Assembly (NCBI RefSeq): GCF_046600735.1
Contig: NZ_JBJMAW010000008.1
Coordinates: 1-64,000 of the forward strand
Length of the DNA stretch: 64,000 nucleotides
Direction: 5' to 3'
DNA from: Novilysobacter_A longmucuonensis
Lineage (GTDB): Bacteria; Pseudomonadota; Gammaproteobacteria; Xanthomonadales; Xanthomonadaceae
Shown: piece by piece, positions 1 through 6,333 of the stretch
How positions within the stretch are numbered: the stretch's first letter is position 1
Layout of the letters: each line of letters opens with the position of its first letter
Translations under genes and position numbers: made by a program
The notes under the pieces: generated by a model
What the model saw: only the letters and a program-made list of their open reading frames with translations
Databases searched by the model: none
What the model was told of the DNA's origin: nothing

Positions 1-102
1 GCTGACCCCGAGCGCCTACGCCGAGCAGCTGGCAGCCGATACCACTACGATGAACCCCGGACTCTAGATAGCCCCGCTACTGAAGGCGGGGGGACGTCGC
101 AT
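1..102 (+). mobile_element. 3' end of an IS3-family-like insertion sequence
   Basis: Bases 2-67 read as an open frame ending LTPSAYAEQLAAD...NPGL and a TAG stop. The LTPxxYA motif is typical of the extreme C-terminus of IS3-family OrfB (DDE) transposases. It is followed by a G-rich stretch ending near position 100 (GGCGGGGGGACGTCGCA) that looks like an IS right end. Only the tail is inside the window, so family and completeness cannot be settled. It abuts the cassette-like region downstream. Assignment to IS3 is from the motif only. Confidence 0.55.
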
Positions 103-257
103 CTAAACATCACAGTTGAGTGGATCGATACGGGCGAGCTTGGCATCAACCTGTTAGCGCTCGGCATGCTGGTGTGGGCATTACGGCGGCGCGCACCTGG
201 CAACTCATTCAAGGCGCAGCCACTTCGCGGCTCGGCCTAATTCAGACGTCAAGCGGT

Positions 258-701
258 ATGAAATATTTTCTCGCGTCCCTCGCACTCCCAGTCGTGGCCT
301 TCTCTGCGCCGCAGGGCATTCCCCACGCCGAACTGGCTCTGGGTGGAATCTCCATTGACGCTACGGAACAACAGGTCCGTGAACGCCTAGGTCAACCTGT
401 CGGTGTCTCTGAGGAGTTGGACTATCTCAATCGTCATCTGCGCTACCCGAACCTCATCGTTTCCTTCAGTGGTGACGTTGCCGCAAGCTTGTTCAGCGAA
501 AGTCCACAGGCCTGCACACCTGCGGGCCTGTGCCCCGGCGACCCGCTCGAAAGCGCCCTAGGGCTCTATGGAGCACCCGAGCTGGTGGAACGAGAAGATG
601 GCGCCACTTATTGGGAGTACTACACCAGCTTCCCATGTTGGCTTCAGATCGCCCCGAAAGGGAGTGAGGTCGGCACAATTCGGGTGGCATGCCAACCGTA
701 A
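258..701 (+). CDS. Exported BamE/SmpA-like small protein, probable cassette gene
   Basis: A 147-residue protein. The ATG at 258 starts a short hydrophobic N-terminus (MKYFLASLALPVVAFSAPQ) that reads as a Sec signal peptide, so I prefer it to an upstream in-frame start at 120. The mature part contains GISIDATEQQVRERLGQP and, about 70 residues later, DPLESALGLYGAPELVE followed by an aromatic WEYY. Both resemble the turn-helix-G-P element of the BamE/SmpA/OmlA fold. Three cysteines in the second half (CTPAGLCPG, FPCW) could form a disulfide in the periplasm. The stop is 6 bp before an attC-like site, as expected for an integron cassette gene. Molecular function is unknown; the fold assignment is by motif only. 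Confidence 0.6.
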   Translation: MKYFLASLALPVVAFSAPQGIPHAELALGGISIDATEQQVRERLGQPVGVSEELDYLNRHLRYPNLIVSFSGDVAASLFSESPQACTPAGLCPGDPLESALGLYGAPELVEREDGATYWEYYTSFPCWLQIAPKGSEVGTIRVACQP

Positions 702-707
702 CCTGCC

Positions 708-764
708 GCCTAGCAACTCGTCCTGGCCGACGCCGCTTCGCGCGCGGCTTAACCAGCATTGGGC
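708..764 (+). other. attC-like integron recombination site A
   Basis: A 57-bp imperfect palindrome just after the stop of the preceding gene. The left simple site is GCCTAGC (708-714) and the right site is ATTGGGC (758-764), one base from the GTTRRRY core. The arms GGCCGACGCCGC and GCGCGCGGCTT fold around a TTCG loop. Length and layout match the short attC sites of xanthomonad/Vibrio-type chromosomal integrons. Confidence 0.65.
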
Positions 765-887
765 CGCAGGTGGCTCATCGCTATATTCCCCGGTTTCGTC
801 GGAGCCTAGGCTGGTTTCGTCGCAAGCTCATTGCCGAGCACTTTCGGGGATCCCAAGCTCTTCGCCTGCCCCGTCACGGGTAGCCGT

Positions 888-2420
888 ATGAAGGTTGGGA
901 TGGATCGCATGATCAGTGCTGCATCAGTTAAGAAGTGGACCCTGCTCTCGCTCATCCTCGTGCTGGCGCTCTGCGCGGCTTCGATCCTGTGGGTCGATCA
1001 TCAACTCAGGCGCTTTGCGGGGGCTGCTACGGCGGTCGTCGATCACGTAGGCTTCGATGCGATGTCCGGGCCCACGGCCATCACTGATGTCCATGTCTTG
1101 TCTGCGGATGGGAATACGATGATCGGCGGCCACACCGTGCTGTTCGACCAAGGCAGAGTCGTGGCCATCGGAGAGAGATTGGAACTCCCCGAAGGCGTCA
1201 ACGTAGTCGACGGCAGCGGGCGTTATCTGATTCCCGGACTAGTCGACGCCCATGTCCATCTGAAGCAGAGTCCGAACGACCTGTTGATCTACGTGGCCAA
1301 CGGAGTCACGGGCATCCGCGAGATGAGCGGCAACGCGGATCATCTGGTCTGGCGCGACGAGATCGACGCGGGGCGCTTGGGCCCGCGAATGTTCGTGGCA
1401 TCGGAGAAGCTGGAAAGCTGGGGATGGTTTGCGGGTCACTTTCAGCGTTGGACGCGCAACCGGATCAACGTCCGGCGGCCACAGGATGCCGAGGCAGTGG
1501 TCCGCTCACTGGTCGGGGATGGCTACGATGCGGTCAAGCTGGGAAGTATCCTGGACGAGGAGACATACCGGGAGATTGATCGGGCTGCGTCGGAGTCAGA
1601 GGTTGCGCTAATCGGACATTTTCCGGTGTCAGCCCCGCTCGATGCGCTTTGGACATCCGGGCAAAGCGAGCTTTCGCACATCGAGGAGATCGCGAAGGCG
1701 CTCAATGCGGAGTTCGGCTTCTTCACCACTGCCAACGCGGACGAGTACCTCGAATTCGTTGCACGACGGAGCGATGACGTGGCCGCGAAGCTGGCGGAGC
1801 ATGACATCGCGGTGGTGTCGTCCCTGTGGCTGATCGAGAGCATTGCGCGGCAGAAGGTGGCCCCCGCGGATTTGGTCGAGGAGATAGAGCTGCGTTACGC
1901 CAATCCCGGGCTGGTCGAGGGGACGCCGCTGTCAAAGGGCTGGCTTCCCGGAAACAACGCTTATGAGATGGGCCCGGAGGCCAGCCCTGCCGAGCGCGAG
2001 GCGGCGGCGGCCTACTGGATGACCTTCGCCGAGGCGCATCGCATTCTACTGAGGGCAATGCGCGACAGGGGGGTCCATGTGCTGGCCGGCACCGACGCCA
2101 ATACGGCCGGCACGGTTCCAGGTTTCTCCCTGCACGACGAGTTGAAGTCCTTGACCAGCGCGGGGCTAAGCCCGGCGCAAAGCTTGCGTTCGGCCACCGC
2201 TGCGCCTGCGGAGCGGATGAACCGGGAGGCCGGCAGGATCGCGCCGGGATACCGCGCCGACATGGTGCTGTTGCGCGCCAACCCGCTGGTGGATATCGCC
2301 AATACGCGGGCCATCGAAGGCGTGATCGTCGACGGCCGCTTTCTTGATCGCGCGCAACTGGATTCGATCTTGGCCACAGTGGAAGAAGCAAACGAAAGAA
2401 GTCGTACAATCGCGTTCTAG
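888..2420 (+). CDS. Membrane-anchored amidohydrolase (imidazolonepropionase-like)
   Basis: A metal-dependent hydrolase of the amidohydrolase superfamily, 510 residues from the ATG at 888; ATGs at 900 and 909 are equally possible. A single hydrophobic segment (about residues 17-35) should anchor it in the inner membrane with the enzyme outside. The usual N-terminal beta-sandwich strand (ITDVHVLSADG) is followed by GLVDAHVHL with metal ligands H122 and H124, then IGHFP, SELSHIEE and AGTDANTAG, which supply the later His and Asp ligands. The C-terminal GRIAPGYRADMVLL is the typical return strand. Substrate is unknown; relatives cleave cyclic amides or dipeptides. The gene sits between two attC-like sites and is visibly less GC-rich than its neighbours, which suggests it arrived as a cassette. 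Confidence 0.8.
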   Translation: MKVGMDRMISAASVKKWTLLSLILVLALCAASILWVDHQLRRFAGAATAVVDHVGFDAMSGPTAITDVHVLSADGNTMIGGHTVLFDQGRVVAIGERLELPEGVNVVDGSGRYLIPGLVDAHVHLKQSPNDLLIYVANGVTGIREMSGNADHLVWRDEIDAGRLGPRMFVASEKLESWGWFAGHFQRWTRNRINVRRPQDAEAVVRSLVGDGYDAVKLGSILDEETYREIDRAASESEVALIGHFPVSAPLDALWTSGQSELSHIEEIAKALNAEFGFFTTANADEYLEFVARRSDDVAAKLAEHDIAVVSSLWLIESIARQKVAPADLVEEIELRYANPGLVEGTPLSKGWLPGNNAYEMGPEASPAEREAAAAYWMTFAEAHRILLRAMRDRGVHVLAGTDANTAGTVPGFSLHDELKSLTSAGLSPAQSLRSATAAPAERMNREAGRIAPGYRADMVLLRANPLVDIANTRAIEGVIVDGRFLDRAQLDSILATVEEANERSRTIAF

Positions 2421-2473
2421 AAGCCCGAGGAACATGAGTGCTTTCAGATAATCTGTTCTAGAAATCGGCATCG

Positions 2474-2523
2474 CCGTAACAGCCGAAGCCGCTTTGCGGC
2501 ACGGCGTGGTTCGGGCGTTGGAC
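2474..2523 (+). other. attC-like integron recombination site B
   Basis: Downstream of the amidohydrolase. The right core GTTGGAC (2517-2523) fits GTTRRRY exactly. The left partner CCGTAAC (2474-2480) is degenerate. Between them GCCGAAGCCGC-TTT-GCGGCACGGC folds as a hairpin. At 50 bp it is short for an attC, so it may be decayed. Confidence 0.5.
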
Positions 2524-2664
2524 CTCCGGGAGTTCGTCGCCTAATTTGGCGTTTGATCCAGTGCTCCGGCCGTTCCATCGGGTATCACTTGCCGCCACGC
2601 ACCGGGACTGCAAGCCTTCCGGGGCCAAGTTCGGTGCCGCTTACCGGACCAAAAGGAGCAGCGT

Positions 2665-2886
2665 ATGAAAGCACTCATTGCCACGGTTGTTTGGTGCATT
2701 CTCTTTGTCCTGTGCTGGCCGCTGGCGCTGCTGGCCTTGGTTCTGTGGCCAATCGCTTGGCTGCTCGCCCTGCCGTTTCGCCTGGTGGGGATCACGTTCT
2801 CTGCTATGTTCGCGCTCTTGCATGCCATTCTGCTTCTACCTGCCCGCCTCTTTGGTTGGCGGCCGGGACATGCCGCGGCGGCCTAG
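2665..2886 (+). CDS. Small hydrophobic membrane protein, probable cassette gene
   Basis: A 73-residue protein preceded by a strong Shine-Dalgarno (AAAGGAG, 7 nt before the ATG). Almost the whole chain is hydrophobic: two or three short membrane segments (about residues 3-22, 24-37 and 42-62) rich in Leu, Ala and Trp, ending RLFGWRPGHAAAA. The TAG stop lies inside the left core of the next attC site, so gene and site are fused in one cassette. I do not recognise a family. Small membrane proteins of unknown role are common in chromosomal integron cassettes. Confidence 0.65.
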   Translation: MKALIATVVWCILFVLCWPLALLALVLWPIAWLLALPFRLVGITFSAMFALLHAILLLPARLFGWRPGHAAAA

Positions 2887-2940
2887 CGGTTCGTTCAAGC
2901 CAAGGCCGCCTGGCGGCTCGGCTTGACTCAGGCGTTAGGC
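2881..2940 (+). other. attC integron recombination site C
   Basis: The clearest of the four sites, 60 bp. The left core GCCTAGC (2881-2887) is the complement of the right core GTTAGGC (2934-2940) with one mismatch, and GTTAGGC fits GTTRRRY exactly. Inner arms TTCAAGCC and GGCTTGA flank a GGCCGCCTGGCGGC stem. The stop codon of the upstream gene is embedded in the left core. Confidence 0.75.
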
Positions 2941-2948
2941 GCCAGGGT

Positions 2949-3005
2949 ACCTAGCGATTCGTTCAAGCCAAAGCCGGTTCGCAGTTCGGCTTAACTCAGT
3001 CATGC
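2949..3005 (+). other. attC-like integron recombination site D
   Basis: A 57-bp near-copy of site C that starts 8 bp after it. It has left core ACCTAGC (2949-2955), conserved arms TTCAAGCC and GGCTTAA, and a degenerate right core GTCATGC (2999-3005). No gene lies between C and D. Confidence 0.6.
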
Positions 3006-3155
3006 GGCACGGAATGGAAGTGCTGGGGCTTGGCCGCATTCCTCGGCTTGGTGGAGCGGGAGAACTGGGCTCCGTGCGCTCCTATCCCCGACAGTGTTCC
3101 GTCGGCTGGCTGGCAGCAGCTTGCCGCCAGCTCGGTCCAGGCAACGGTCCCCGTC

Positions 3156-3656
3156 ATGAAGATCCTTGTTTTCGGAAACTCCGGCTCGGGCAAGAGCACC
3201 TACGCCAAGGCACTCGCCGATGCGCATGGTCTGGCACACCTCGACCTGGATTCCATCGTCTGGGAGCCTGGCCAGATTGCCGTCCAGCGCGACCCGCAGG
3301 CAATCGCCGCCTCGCTGGGTGAGTTCGTGTCGTCCGAGGCGGCCTGGGTGATCGAGGGCTGTTACGGCGAACTCATCGAGCGGGCGTCCGCGTACTGCAC
3401 TGAGCTGGTCTTCCTCAACCCGGGGTTGGCGGCGTGCCAGGCGAACAACCGCAGGCGCCCCTGGGAGCCTCACAAGTACGCCTCGATCGAGCAGCAGGAT
3501 TCGTTGCTGGACGCACTGCAGTCGTGGGTGGCCGAGTACTACACCCGGGGCGATGCGTGGTCGTACCGGGCACATCGCCGGATATTCGATGCGCATGGTG
3601 GCGAAAAGGTCGAGTACGCCTGCACTCCACCGGTGTGCGCCGGCAGCGTAGCCTGA
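3156..3656 (+). CDS. P-loop kinase-like ATPase (shikimate/adenylate kinase-like fold)
   Basis: A 166-residue protein starting at the ATG at 3156, where the P-loop begins almost at once: GNSGSGKST at residues 7-15. It continues with HLDLDSIVWEPG, a D-x-D-x-I element typical of small nucleotide or shikimate-type kinases, then AAWVIEGCYGEL and LVFLNPGLAACQANNRRRPWEPHKY, the usual lid region with Arg residues. It resembles AAA-type adenylate kinase-like proteins often annotated as ATPase AAA or shikimate kinase, but the substrate is not evident. It follows attC site D and is probably the last cassette gene in view. An upstream in-frame start at 3030 would add 42 residues with no kinase character, so I reject it. 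Confidence 0.7.
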   Translation: MKILVFGNSGSGKSTYAKALADAHGLAHLDLDSIVWEPGQIAVQRDPQAIAASLGEFVSSEAAWVIEGCYGELIERASAYCTELVFLNPGLAACQANNRRRPWEPHKYASIEQQDSLLDALQSWVAEYYTRGDAWSYRAHRRIFDAHGGEKVEYACTPPVCAGSVA

Positions 3657-3907
3657 CAACCGACCCTCTTCCGGTTTTCTGGCGCGGCCCTATCCGTGCG
3701 TTGGCCATGCGGCTGGCGGCGGCGCAGGGGCTTGGTCGCTGCAATTGCGCTGCGCCCACGCCCTCCATACGGCGTGGGCAATGCGGAACACGTGGCGTTT
3801 TGCGACCGACCGCAACACTGAATGGGCATGATTTGTCAATGCCCGGGCAGTGGACTAAGGTCGGACACGCGACAGGCGTCATCTGGACGCGAACAGGGGG
3901 CTATCAC

Positions 3908-4369
3908 ATGAACAAGACGGCGTTATGCATGCCGATGTTGCTGCTGGCGGGACTGGCGGCACCGGCCCAGGCACAGGATCCGGGGGCATGTCCGCGCCTG
4001 CCCGCCGACACGGGGTTGACCTGGGAACACCGCGGCAGCGGCAACTCGGATTTCTGCCGGGCGCTGCGCGGGGACGGCTCGGAGGCGTTCGGGCTGTACA
4101 TCGCCGCGGAGTCGCCGTTCGAGCCCAAGCGCGGCAACCGGGAGGAGCAGGGCCGCATCGACGGCCGATCGGTGCAGTGGTACCGCGCCGAGATCGCGAT
4201 CAGGCCGAACATCGAGGCGCGCGAGGCGCTGGTCGAACTCGATGACGGCCGTGTCGCGCATATCTGGCTGCAGTCCCCTTCGGGCGAGCAGCTTGATCGC
4301 GCGTTCCAGCTGACCGAGAGCCTGCAGTTCGGGCCCGACCGCAGCACACAAGTGGCGGCCGGCCAGTAG
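3908..4369 (+). CDS. Exported protein of unknown function
   Basis: A 153-residue protein with a clear signal peptide (MNKTALCMPMLLLAGLAAPAQAQ, cleavage after AQA). The mature domain has two cysteines (GACP near its start and DFCRAL) that could pair. It has an ordered alternating pattern (FGLYIAAESPFEP, VQWYRAEIA, REALVELDDGRVAHIWLQ) that suggests a small beta-sheet domain. No enzymatic motif is visible. It is preceded by a purine-rich ACAGGGGG stretch about 8 nt before the ATG. The 250 bp before it hold only a hairpin with GCCCACGCC/GGCGTGGGC arms near 3756-3781. It lies outside the recognisable cassette array and its GC content matches the chromosome. Confidence 0.6.
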   Translation: MNKTALCMPMLLLAGLAAPAQAQDPGACPRLPADTGLTWEHRGSGNSDFCRALRGDGSEAFGLYIAAESPFEPKRGNREEQGRIDGRSVQWYRAEIAIRPNIEAREALVELDDGRVAHIWLQSPSGEQLDRAFQLTESLQFGPDRSTQVAAGQ

Positions 4370-4432
4370 ACCGGGCGGGTTTTCCGCCGAGACACGGGAT
4401 GCGCCAGCCGCCGTCGCCATGCGGCTGCGGCG

Positions 4433-5299
4433 TCAGAATCGCCCTTCCTGGAAATCGGCGAACGCCTGCATCAGTTCCTGCCGGGTGTTCATGACGAACG
4501 GCCCGTGGCGCGCAACCGGCTCGCGCAGCGGGCGCCCCGCGACCAGGATCAGGCGCCCGCCCGCATCGCCGGCCTGCACCTCGAACAGCGGGCCACCACC
4601 CAGCACCGCCAGCTCCTGCGCGGCCAGCGGGCGCGCCGCTTCGCCGGCGCCGATCACCGCCGCGCCCTCGAACAGGTACGCGAACACGCTGTGGCCTTCG
4701 GGCAGCGGGTGCTCCCAACGGGCCCCGGCCGCGAGTTCGATATCCAGGTACACCGGGTCGGTCGCCGGCTGCGCGATCGGCCCCTGCGCCTCGCCGACCA
4801 TCCCCGCGATCAGCTTCACCCTCACGCCTTCGGCCGGTTGCAGCTGAGGGATGCGCTCGGGCGCGAATTCCTGGTAACGCGGCGCAGTCATCTTGTCGCG
4901 CGCAGGCAGGTTGACCCACAACTGGAACCCACGCATGCGGCCTTCGAGCTGCTCGGGCATCTCCGAATGCACCAAGCCGCGGCCGGCGGTCATCCACTGC
5001 ACGCTGCCGGGCACCAGCACGCCCTCGTTGCCGTGGTTGTCCTTGTGCCGCATGCGGCCGTCGAGCATGTAGGTGACGGTCTCGAACCCGCGGTGCGGGT
5101 GTTCGGGGAATCCGGCGAGGTAGTCCTCGGGACGGTCGGTGCCGAACTCGTCGAGCAGCAGGAACGGGTCGAGGTCCGGCAGTTGCGGGCTGCCGATGAC
5201 GCGGGTGAGCTTGACCCCGGCGCCATCGGACGCGGGCTGGCCGCGCACGGTGCGGACGATGCGGGCGTGGCGGGTGGTGTCGGAGGTGACGGTGGGCAT
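4433..5299 (-). CDS. Pirin family protein
   Basis: A bicupin of the pirin family, 288 residues. The start is set by an AGGAG 5-9 nt before the ATG at 5299; a much longer open frame upstream has no pirin character. The N-terminal cupin carries the metal site: HPHRGFETVTYML (H67, H69) and GLVHSEMPEQ (H111, E113), the His-His-His-Glu set of pirins. FPEHPHRGF and VQWMTAGRG are near-universal signatures. The C-terminal half (LIAGMVGEAQGP, YLDIELAAGA) is the second cupin. Family members include quercetinase-active YhhW of E. coli and redox-responsive regulators. The role here is unproven. The gene stands alone on this strand. Confidence 0.9.
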   Translation of the reverse strand: MPTVTSDTTRHARIVRTVRGQPASDGAGVKLTRVIGSPQLPDLDPFLLLDEFGTDRPEDYLAGFPEHPHRGFETVTYMLDGRMRHKDNHGNEGVLVPGSVQWMTAGRGLVHSEMPEQLEGRMRGFQLWVNLPARDKMTAPRYQEFAPERIPQLQPAEGVRVKLIAGMVGEAQGPIAQPATDPVYLDIELAAGARWEHPLPEGHSVFAYLFEGAAVIGAGEAARPLAAQELAVLGGGPLFEVQAGDAGGRLILVAGRPLREPVARHGPFVMNTRQELMQAFADFQEGRF

Positions 5300-5426
5300 C
5301 GGTGGCTCCTGTGGCTCCTGTGGATCGCGCCGCGCCGACAGCGGCGCAGTGAACAGGATGGCGCCGGCGTGGTGAAGGGCCCAGCGTCGAAAGCGAAAAC
5401 CTGTGTTGCGGAGGTGGAGGTAATGC

Positions 5427-5485
5427 GTAGGGCGGGTTTCAACCCGCCACCTCGGCTGGAATCGACGGGTTGAAACCCGCCCTAC
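5427..5485. repeat. GTAG REP palindrome (GGGCGGGTT type)
   Basis: A perfect 19-bp inverted repeat (5428-5446 and 5466-5484) with a 19-bp spacer, beginning GTAG and ending CTAC. The same sequence family recurs at 63730-63793. It lies between two same-strand genes and may also act as a transcription terminator. Confidence 0.85.
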
Positions 5486-5493
5486 CGAGCTCT

Positions 5494-5970
5494 TCAGCGC
5501 GAGTAGACGTACACCGTCGCGGGCGGTACGTTGCGCAGCACGAAGGCGCCGCGGCGCACCTGCAGGGCCAGCTCGCGCAGCACCGGCTCGGCCACCGGAG
5601 CGTTGCGCCCGTAGGTGAACTGCACGAACACGCCACCGGCGCGCAGGCACGACAGTGCCCCCAGCAGGATGTCGCGCTGCAATGGGTGCGGCATCGCCAG
5701 CAGGCCGAGCCCGGACACGATGGCATCGGCGTGCCCGGCGGCCAGCCAGCCGCTGTCGGCGACCAGTTGCGGCAGCGAGCGGGCATCGCCGAGCACCACC
5801 GGCACCCGCGGGAACTGCCGTTGCAGATGCGCCTGCAGTTCCTCGTTGAGTTCGAGCACGAGCAGGTGCTCGTCGGCGATGCCGGCGTCGAGCAGCGCCT
5901 GGGTGATCGCGCCGGTGCCGCCGCCGAGCTCGATTACCCGCGCAGTGTCATCGGGCAACTGGGCGATCAT
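5494..5970 (-). CDS. Class I SAM-dependent methyltransferase (phospholipid N-methyltransferase-like)
   Basis: The motif I region VIELGGGTGAITQALL and the following acidic LLVLELNEEL identify a Rossmann SAM-binding domain. LPQLVADSG..DAIVSGLGLLAMP is motif IV-like and GGVFVQFTYG a late strand. This pattern fits the small phosphatidylethanolamine/rRNA-like methyltransferases of Proteobacteria. The ATG at 5970 gives 158 residues but begins too close to motif I. The frame stays open upstream to an in-frame TGA at 6073-6075, encoding FFRQWLKNPLRTAAVAPSS, which is the expected N-terminus of this family. That extension has no ATG, GTG or TTG. An AGGTGA Shine-Dalgarno sits 6 nt before an ATC at 6066. 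Either ATC is used or the start codon has mutated. Confidence 0.75.
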   Translation of the reverse strand: MIAQLPDDTARVIELGGGTGAITQALLDAGIADEHLLVLELNEELQAHLQRQFPRVPVVLGDARSLPQLVADSGWLAAGHADAIVSGLGLLAMPHPLQRDILLGALSCLRAGGVFVQFTYGRNAPVAEPVLRELALQVRRGAFVLRNVPPATVYVYSR

Positions 5971-6333
5971 CGCCGCGGCCAGCTCGAAACTGGACGGGGC
6001 GACGGCAGCGGTGCGGAGCGGGTTCTTCAGCCACTGGCGGAAGAAGGTCCATGCGGGCGGCTTGATGGCAGGTCACCTGGGCGATGCATCGCCGGTATCG
6101 TGACCGAGGCGATGTTCGGCAGCCGTTAATTGCTTCGTGGAGGGGGCGCCCGGTGGACGGTCCTGTTCCGCACGACGATCGCCGATCGCGAGAGCCAACC
6201 CATCCGCATCCCACCCTGTCCGGCCCCCAAGCACAGCTTGAGGGCGTTCATCGGCCCGCGAGCCAATGGCTCGCGAGCGGCCCTCTTCACCCCCTTGAAG
6301 GGGAAGGAGCTAAAAGCAGCAGCGTGGCGGACG

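Noticed and set aside
689..883. A 64-codon Arg-rich frame across attC site A.
   Set aside because: It starts inside the previous gene, runs through the palindrome and has no ribosome-binding site. GC-rich palindromes generate such frames.
3756..3781. Hairpin GCCCACGCC/GGCGTGGGC after the P-loop kinase gene, considered as a fifth attC.
   Set aside because: No R'' and R' simple sites flank it at attC spacing. A nearby GCGTTGGCC does not fit GTTRRRY.
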